DNA of 11,977 nt from Bacteroidia bacterium. GTDB taxonomy: Bacteria > Bacteroidota > Bacteroidia > NS11-12g > UBA955. The notes beneath the pieces are model-generated. The model did not search any database and was not told the origin of the DNA. It saw only the letters and a list, made by a program, of their open reading frames with translations. Shown piece after piece: positions 6,654 to 11,977 of this stretch. The stretch covers positions 1-11,977 of the forward strand of contig JADLHV010000194.1 in the NCBI GenBank assembly GCA_020848595.1. Reading direction: 5' to 3'. The position numbers and the translations under genes were made by a program. How positions within the stretch are numbered: position 1 is the first letter of the stretch; each line of letters begins with the position of its first letter.

Positions 6654-9600
6654 TTATTGGATATGAAATAACAATAGTCGCTCTAACTCCTCTCCATTCT
6701 CTATAACCCTTAATATATATAGGCCTTCCGATAGCCCTTCTCCCGAAACCGTCAAATAGCCATTCTCTTTATCTATTGTGCTAATCTCTCCTTTATTGCA
6801 AATTTTTCCATTTATATCACATAATTGGTACTCAATTAGTCTGTTTATTGGCAATTCACTTCCAAAAACCAATGTCCATTCTCTCGAAAATGGATTTGGC
6901 TTCACAATAAATCCTGATTTAAATTGACATGTGCTAAAATCTAATGCCACTACTATCGACTTTCCACGCTCGTCTTTATAACTATACTTATAATTCTGAC
7001 CTATTATATGAGTTAACTGATAAATCCAATTTATTCTCGTTGTTGAATCTTGCAATATTTTACTCGGATATACCAAATGCCATGTCAAACCGCCATCGTC
7101 GGATACCTGCAACTCGCCTTCTATACTGTTTGGACCGCTTATCCAAATCTTGTTATCTGTTAGGCAACCGTATTGTATTATCGATTCGTTGACTGCCAGT
7201 GGTACTAATAAATCTACTTTTGACCAACAACCATTCGTATCTGTTACCATTAAACTGTATGTACCTGGATAAACTAAATTATAAAATGTATCATTGGCAT
7301 TACTTATCAAAACATCATTCAAATACCAACTATTTCCGTAACTGTAGTTTGAATATAAAACTAATCCATTCTGTGTTATACTTGGAATAGGCTTAGGCTT
7401 TGACGCTAGAACCTTTAATGCACTTGTGCCCTGACAATACAAATCGGACACTTTAACTTTGTAATTACCAGCATTACTTATAGATAAATAACGACTTGTA
7501 TCGCCATTTTGCCACGTATAATGCATAAAACTATCTGTATACAATTCAATGGTGTCGCCAGTACAAAGCCCAGTTAAAGATTTGGGATAAATGCTCGGTT
7601 GCAATGAATCCTTACTGCTATAAACTAATTTTCTAACACCAAAGGCAGCGCCATAAGTCCCAGTACCAGGCTGAAACAACAACCTTAATTTAGTAGGTAT
7701 CTTCCATTTAGAACTACCTAATGGCATATTTAATAATTGATAATCGCCATATAAATAATCTATCCCATTCGAATCAACATGAATTTGCAATGCTTTAAAT
7801 CGGTTGGTATATGAATTAGTATATTGACCCGTTCTAGTCATAAATACAGAGTCGGAACCATAAACCTTGCTCACATAATTATTGCCTTCTTTGATCATTT
7901 CATGTGATAGATAAGCTATACATACACCAGAATCATCCAAGACTTCTAATCTTGAAGCGTTATTCTTAATTAATACATTAAAATCTTCATCGAAGTTAAT
8001 CTCTCCAACAATATCCCAAGAAACTTTACAAGTACCGGCATTGGGCAAATTTCTTTCTACATAACTATTCAAAGTATCTCCCGCATAATTCACAAATATA
8101 TCTGGATAGGCTAAATCATACGACTTAATATAAGTATCAACCCGCCAATGGTCAAACAATCCTACTTCTCTATTTAGTTTCGGCCATCTTTGCCAACCAT
8201 AAACTTGATCTTTTAATCCATTGTTTAATTCTAAACCCGACATTAAATCAACAGTACTCGTGCGCATCGTATCTTTACTCGCTAATAAATTTGATGAAAT
8301 TGTATTTTGAGAAAAGGAATTGGAACTCCATTTTACACTATACATATAATCATTAAATTCTATTCGAATTGGATAGTAAAAACCCGAATCTAACATGATA
8401 CTATCACTCAAGATTTCCATATTAGACGTTGTACCAAAAGTGTCTACCAGTATTACACCATTACACCAAAAACGCATTCCATTTCTAGTTCTAAACGCAA
8501 ATTGATATTTATCTGTCTTATTAATCCTTAAATAACTATTTAAGCGCATAGACATAGATGTTGAATCTAATCCAGCTATGACTGGGCTATAAGAGCTTAA
8601 TAGAGAATCGAGTTTAAAAAATTTAAATTCAACAGGATCCAAAAATTTATCATTGAAATAGGCCTTTTGTATTTGACCAGTTATTAATTGAGGAATACTA
8701 GTTCTAATAGCCTGCTCTTTAATAGTGTTTAATCCGCTTATCTTCCAACGGTGAATACCAGAATGCACACTTTCATCGCAATGATATATATAATACACAT
8801 CACCGACTTTCACTATTGCAGAAGACAGAGCATTACCTGCGCCCCCTTTAAAAGCTTCTACTCCCGTACCTAAACCATCGGGTGTTGTAATACCAAAATT
8901 CCCTATACTTAGTCCATTGTCATACACATGTTGCCATCGATTTACTTGACTATTTTTCCAAAATTCACCGTGATAATTCCAAAAAATTGAATGGTCAACT
9001 GCATTGACTGTTGCTCCGGGATACTCGACACCATTACCGATATCAAAAGCACCGCTTTCAGGATATGCACCTCTATATTTAAGTTGAGTTGCCTTTGCAC
9101 TTTGCCAACTAAAATTACTATCCCCTAAATTTATACTCCCTAAATGAAATCCTTCATTCAATTTACCGATATTGAATAAGATCATTTTATTAGAGCCTGT
9201 TCTAGCTAACAGTGGAACACCTTGTACGCTAGGAGAAGATGAATCAAATGGCACTAATACTAAAGTATCTTCAAGACCCCATTCAGGGAAACCGAGACTA
9301 TCGTAACCACTTATCTCTGCATGCATAACACTAGCATGACCATTATTAACAAAACCAGAATTATACCAAAGTCTACTACCATCTTTAAACAACTGATCGT
9401 TCGCAAACTTATCTAATCGCCAACCACTATATTTAAAATTACCTGTATCTGGCAATTCTATCAACTCAGGATATCGTACATAATAAGAATCTAAAAAATC
9501 GACAAATGCATACGTTCGGCCATTTGAAAGTGTTACCACATTTCTTAATACACTTATTCCACCAGGATTATTATGAATAGAATCAACAGCATATCGCCAA

Positions 9601-11027
9601 TTTCTATGTAATCGCCATGAATTATTCTTTGGACCCAAAGTTTGCTGATAATCTATTTTATACTCTAAAAATTCAGCAAATAATCTTGTTGAATCATTTT
9701 TATCAACTGCCACAGAATAAAAACTTGGCAAATATTCAATCTTATCCAATAAGACGCCATTCGCAGAGAATCTCAAAGTCCTATTATTCCCAACATCGCC
9801 AATCCATAACCCTCCAATTTCATCGTAACACAAATATGGTCGATTTAAACTTCCAACTAAATCATCGAAATAAAACTTATCATCGTAAACAAAATTATCT
9901 TGAATATACCCTCCAGTTTGACCTAAAATCTTAACCAAGGTATCCATAGAACTCAAATAAGTATAAACTTGTTGAAAGGTATCTCCAAAAATAATGGAGA
10001 CAAAACTATCTTGATTAGACAATGCCATTGCGAGAGGACGTGACGGCAATCGCTTATTAATTGCAACAGAATCTATACTACCAGATGTATCAAAATATAA
10101 TGCTAAAATAGAATCAGTAGCATAAGCCATCCAAAGTTTTCCATCTTTACCAGACACTAAGCTCATTGGCGACCTGAAACTATGTGAACGTTTTAATTGG
10201 CCACTTGATTTTGAATAAATTTGCAACTGGTTAATTTCACTTCTAGCAATAAAGAGAAAATCACCATTAGGTTGAACCGCCATTCCACTTATACGACCTG
10301 AACTAAAAGTATCAATAGCTATGCTTGATAAATAAGTGCGACCATAATGCATTTTAAGTTCTTGTCCGTTACTAAAAACAACTTCGGTATCACTATTTAT
10401 ATCAGTTGCATAAACAAAAGAGATTCTCGAATCAAAAGGGTCGTAACCTGCCCAATAAACATATTGACTATCGCTTGCTACAAAATCACTATTTTGGTCA
10501 ACATTTTCGCGCTCATCGTATAAGATATTATACTTTCGATTTGGTTGATTTACATTCAATTTATAGCAAGAAGGCATACCCTCCGCATAACCAGCGGCAT
10601 AATACAACCAATTACCTTTAACAACCATACTATGAATACGATCGAAATGCCGAAGTTTCGAACTACCTGTAAGAGAATCTGAATTATTTCCAATAACACC
10701 CTCCCAAGTATATTGAACATTATTAGACAATACACGTAAATAATAACCTGTATCCAATAATAATCGTCCAAGATCATCCAATCTATCCCACTCGCAATCG
10801 TGCGTCCCTGCTTCTAAAGTTTTTAAATTCCAAAGAGTTCTAATTAATTTTCCAGAATTTGAATAAATACCAGCACTGGTTGTAGAAATAGTATCGAGAT
10901 TAAAACTAAAATGAACCGAGCCATTTTGTGCAGATAAAAAAGGACAAAAAAGCATCGCCATAAAAAGTATCGAAACTTTAACAGCCGAAGAAAACCTTGG
11001 AACTTTGCAAATGGTAAAAAAGTTCAA
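6654..11027 (-). CDS. Giant T9SS-secreted protein with FlgD-like, propeller-like, PA14-like and Ig-like parts
   Basis: A 1457-residue protein, predicted secreted. Residues 1-33 form a signal peptide ending LSA before Q. Residues about 52-100 match the FlgD-Ig pattern (SGKLIRTL, AGTHDCEWD, LGR.L..GYY). Residues about 120-560 hold degenerate beta-propeller/NHL-like blades, for example GRISGMAVQPNGD and GGLWIGDVGNNRTLRF. Residues about 810-920 resemble a PA14 domain (YQFAFRTRNGMRFWCNGVILVDTF, then YPIRIEF), a fold often used for carbohydrate binding. Residues about 1150-1205 are a Bacteroidota Ig-like module (LCTGDTIELY, YTWQNGDTS, GNYKVKVS), followed by a second one. Residues about 1370-1457 are a T9SS sorting domain starting VKPNP. 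No in-frame ATG lies upstream. TTG at 11025-11027 is chosen because the first ATG, at residue 23, would cut the signal peptide to about 11 residues. A surface or extracellular binding role is inferred; no catalytic residues are evident. Confidence 0.88.
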   Translation of the reverse strand: MNFFTICKVPRFSSAVKVSILFMAMLFCPFLSAQNGSVHFSFNLDTISTTSAGIYSNSGKLIRTLWNLKTLEAGTHDCEWDRLDDLGRLLLDTGYYLRVLSNNVQYTWEGVIGNNSDSLTGSSKLRHFDRIHSMVVKGNWLYYAAGYAEGMPSCYKLNVNQPNRKYNILYDERENVDQNSDFVASDSQYVYWAGYDPFDSRISFVYATDINSDTEVVFSNGQELKMHYGRTYLSSIAIDTFSSGRISGMAVQPNGDFLFIARSEINQLQIYSKSSGQLKRSHSFRSPMSLVSGKDGKLWMAYATDSILALYFDTSGSIDSVAINKRLPSRPLAMALSNQDSFVSIIFGDTFQQVYTYLSSMDTLVKILGQTGGYIQDNFVYDDKFYFDDLVGSLNRPYLCYDEIGGLWIGDVGNNRTLRFSANGVLLDKIEYLPSFYSVAVDKNDSTRLFAEFLEYKIDYQQTLGPKNNSWRLHRNWRYAVDSIHNNPGGISVLRNVVTLSNGRTYAFVDFLDSYYVRYPELIELPDTGNFKYSGWRLDKFANDQLFKDGSRLWYNSGFVNNGHASVMHAEISGYDSLGFPEWGLEDTLVLVPFDSSSPSVQGVPLLARTGSNKMILFNIGKLNEGFHLGSINLGDSNFSWQSAKATQLKYRGAYPESGAFDIGNGVEYPGATVNAVDHSIFWNYHGEFWKNSQVNRWQHVYDNGLSIGNFGITTPDGLGTGVEAFKGGAGNALSSAIVKVGDVYYIYHCDESVHSGIHRWKISGLNTIKEQAIRTSIPQLITGQIQKAYFNDKFLDPVEFKFFKLDSLLSSYSPVIAGLDSTSMSMRLNSYLRINKTDKYQFAFRTRNGMRFWCNGVILVDTFGTTSNMEILSDSIMLDSGFYYPIRIEFNDYMYSVKWSSNSFSQNTISSNLLASKDTMRTSTVDLMSGLELNNGLKDQVYGWQRWPKLNREVGLFDHWRVDTYIKSYDLAYPDIFVNYAGDTLNSYVERNLPNAGTCKVSWDIVGEINFDEDFNVLIKNNASRLEVLDDSGVCIAYLSHEMIKEGNNYVSKVYGSDSVFMTRTGQYTNSYTNRFKALQIHVDSNGIDYLYGDYQLLNMPLGSSKWKIPTKLRLLFQPGTGTYGAAFGVRKLVYSSKDSLQPSIYPKSLTGLCTGDTIELYTDSFMHYTWQNGDTSRYLSISNAGNYKVKVSDLYCQGTSALKVLASKPKPIPSITQNGLVLYSNYSYGNSWYLNDVLISNANDTFYNLVYPGTYSLMVTDTNGCWSKVDLLVPLAVNESIIQYGCLTDNKIWISGPNSIEGELQVSDDGGLTWHLVYPSKILQDSTTRINWIYQLTHIIGQNYKYSYKDERGKSIVVALDFSTCQFKSGFIVKPNPFSREWTLVFGSELPINRLIEYQLCDINGKICNKGEISTIDKENGYLTVSGEGLSEGLYILRVIENGEELERLLLFHIQ

Positions 11028-11120
11028 AATTGTGTTTTTACAAGTTTCTTGCTGTAACTGATTGAGTTTTTATACTCATTTTCAGCCCTTTAAGCAAAAA
11101 GACTTAGTTTTTTTTGTTGA

Positions 11121-11141
11121 CTTCAATTTTAAGCATTGAAG
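11121..11141. other. Perfect 7-bp inverted repeat between nadK and the giant gene
   Basis: CTTCAAT and ATTGAAG flank a 7-nt loop. On the minus strand it is followed by an A-run rather than a T-run, so it does not look like a standard nadK terminator. It could be a transcript-end hairpin or an operator upstream of the giant gene. Confidence 0.35.
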
Positions 11142-11275
11142 CTTAATAAATTGTTAATAACTTTAGATGTTGCAACAAATGTCTGAATATCAGCGTAATA
11201 ATTTTGAATAGAGAAGCAATATTAGCGTTTAAAGAAGAAAAACTGCAAAAATTGTCCTTTATTAAAGACAGTACA

Positions 11276-11977
11276 TTAATTTCTATTATCCATACCCCAG
11301 AGCATTTTATTGCGCAAGGTTTTAAGAAAAGTATCGCCTTCAAATCTGACTAAATTTATACTAAAGTCAGCTTTTCGAATTGCAATTTGCACACTTTGAT
11401 CAATAGTAACAGAACGGCTATCCATAGAAGCCAGGAATTGGTTACTTCTACCTTCAATTTCGAAGCTTAATACTTGATCATCTGGTATAATAATTGGTCG
11501 CACATTTAGATTATGCGGCGCTATAGGCGTAACCACTAAACTTGATGATTTAGGAAATAAAATTGGTCCACCACAACTTAAAGAATACCCCGAAGAACCT
11601 GTTGGAGTTGCAACAATAAGTCCATCTGCCCAATATGAATTCAGTGGTTCTCCATTTAAAAAAGCATGCACTGTTATCATACTACTAGTTTCTTTTTTAT
11701 GTAAAACGAAATCATTTAGAGCATAATTAAATCTAAACAAATCTGTATTACTTTCTAGCTGTAGTATTGAGCGTTTATCGATACTAAAACTTCCTTGTTT
11801 TAATTCACTAAAAGCATTTTTAAAACCATCTGTAGACACATTAGCTAAGAATCCTAAACGACCAGTATTAACGCCAATTATTGGCACTTGACTATCACCT
11901 GCAATTTCAACTGCATCGAGTATTGTTCCATCGCCACCAATGCAAATTAGGTAATCAAGAATAGGTTCACGCTTACA
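11276..11977 (-). CDS. nadK: NAD kinase, N-terminus beyond the window edge
   Basis: Phosphorylates NAD to NADP in the cytoplasm using ATP or polyphosphate. The frame runs open to the right edge, so 233 residues of what is usually a protein of about 290 are present. In order the visible part shows GGDGT (14-18), the diphosphate-binding motif; NTGRLGFL (37-44); ALND (86-89), the NAD-binding Asn/Asp pair; and DGLIVATPTGSSGYSLSCGGP (starting at 118), the second signature. The C-terminus LRNKMLWGMDNRN is the usual Bacteroidota ending. A GTG at 11885-11887 is an internal Val codon, not the start, because the GGDGT motif lies upstream of it. The gene ends 248 nt before the giant secreted protein gene on the same strand, too far for obvious co-translation. 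Confidence 0.95.
   Translation of the reverse strand, partial: CKREPILDYLICIGGDGTILDAVEIAGDSQVPIIGVNTGRLGFLANVSTDGFKNAFSELKQGSFSIDKRSILQLESNTDLFRFNYALNDFVLHKKETSSMITVHAFLNGEPLNSYWADGLIVATPTGSSGYSLSCGGPILFPKSSSLVVTPIAPHNLNVRPIIIPDDQVLSFEIEGRSNQFLASMDSRSVTIDQSVQIAIRKADFSINLVRFEGDTFLKTLRNKMLWGMDNRN

Noticed and set aside
6613..11106. Direct repeat AAAAAGACTTA on both sides of the giant gene
   Set aside because: An 11-base AT-rich match in 12 kb is expected by chance many times, and there is no other sign of a mobile element.
11199..11206. TAATTTTG -7-like element on the plus strand
   Set aside because: No gene follows on that strand, since it points into the antisense of nadK, and the nearest TTG is 26 nt upstream.
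11143..11343. 66-codon minus-strand ORF overlapping the nadK 3' end
   Set aside because: It overlaps nadK in another frame and shows no recognisable motif; most likely a shadow ORF.

Overview
The window looks like a low-GC chromosome segment from a member of the Bacteroidota. Three things support this. Two long secreted proteins end in type IX secretion system (T9SS) C-terminal sorting domains. Promoter-like sites match the Bacteroidota -7 element TAnnTTTG, and no Shine-Dalgarno sites stand out. The nadK and acs fragments also read as their ordinary Bacteroidota versions. I see no RNA genes, insertion sequences, CRISPR arrays or attachment sites.

Layout, left to right. (1) 1-185, minus strand: the N-terminus of acetyl-CoA synthetase, cut by the window edge. 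It is divergent from (2) 337-2466, plus strand: a secreted LamG-like protein with six evenly spaced Cys-containing repeats and a T9SS sorting domain. The 151-bp gap between them carries two back-to-back TATATTTG elements. (3) 2584-4897, plus strand: a compact DNA-damage-tolerance operon, umuD-umuC-SRAP, joined by one-base stop/start overlaps (TAATG, then TGATG). UmuD keeps its cleavage site and Ser/Lys dyad, UmuC its catalytic acids and a candidate clamp-binding motif, and the SRAP protein its Cys2/Asn/Glu/His active site. (4) 5289-6026, minus strand: a predicted outer-membrane beta-barrel protein I cannot name. It has a leader of almost 390 nt below a strong consensus promoter, and a hairpin-rich 3' region ending in a good intrinsic terminator. 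(5) 6654-11027, minus strand: a very large (1457 aa) T9SS-secreted protein with FlgD-like, propeller-like, PA14-like and Ig-like parts. (6) 11276-11977, minus strand: NAD kinase, lacking its N-terminus because of the window edge.

Functionally the most coherent unit is the umuD-umuC-SRAP operon. It appears to combine an error-prone translesion polymerase (UmuD'2C) with a protein that covalently caps abasic sites in single-stranded DNA. The two long secreted proteins and the barrel protein belong to the cell surface, but nothing in the sequence ties them to one pathway. The most unexplained material is the RNA-level structure around the barrel gene: a long leader with a possible 65-codon ORF and stable hairpins, and a string of inverted repeats after the stop codon.
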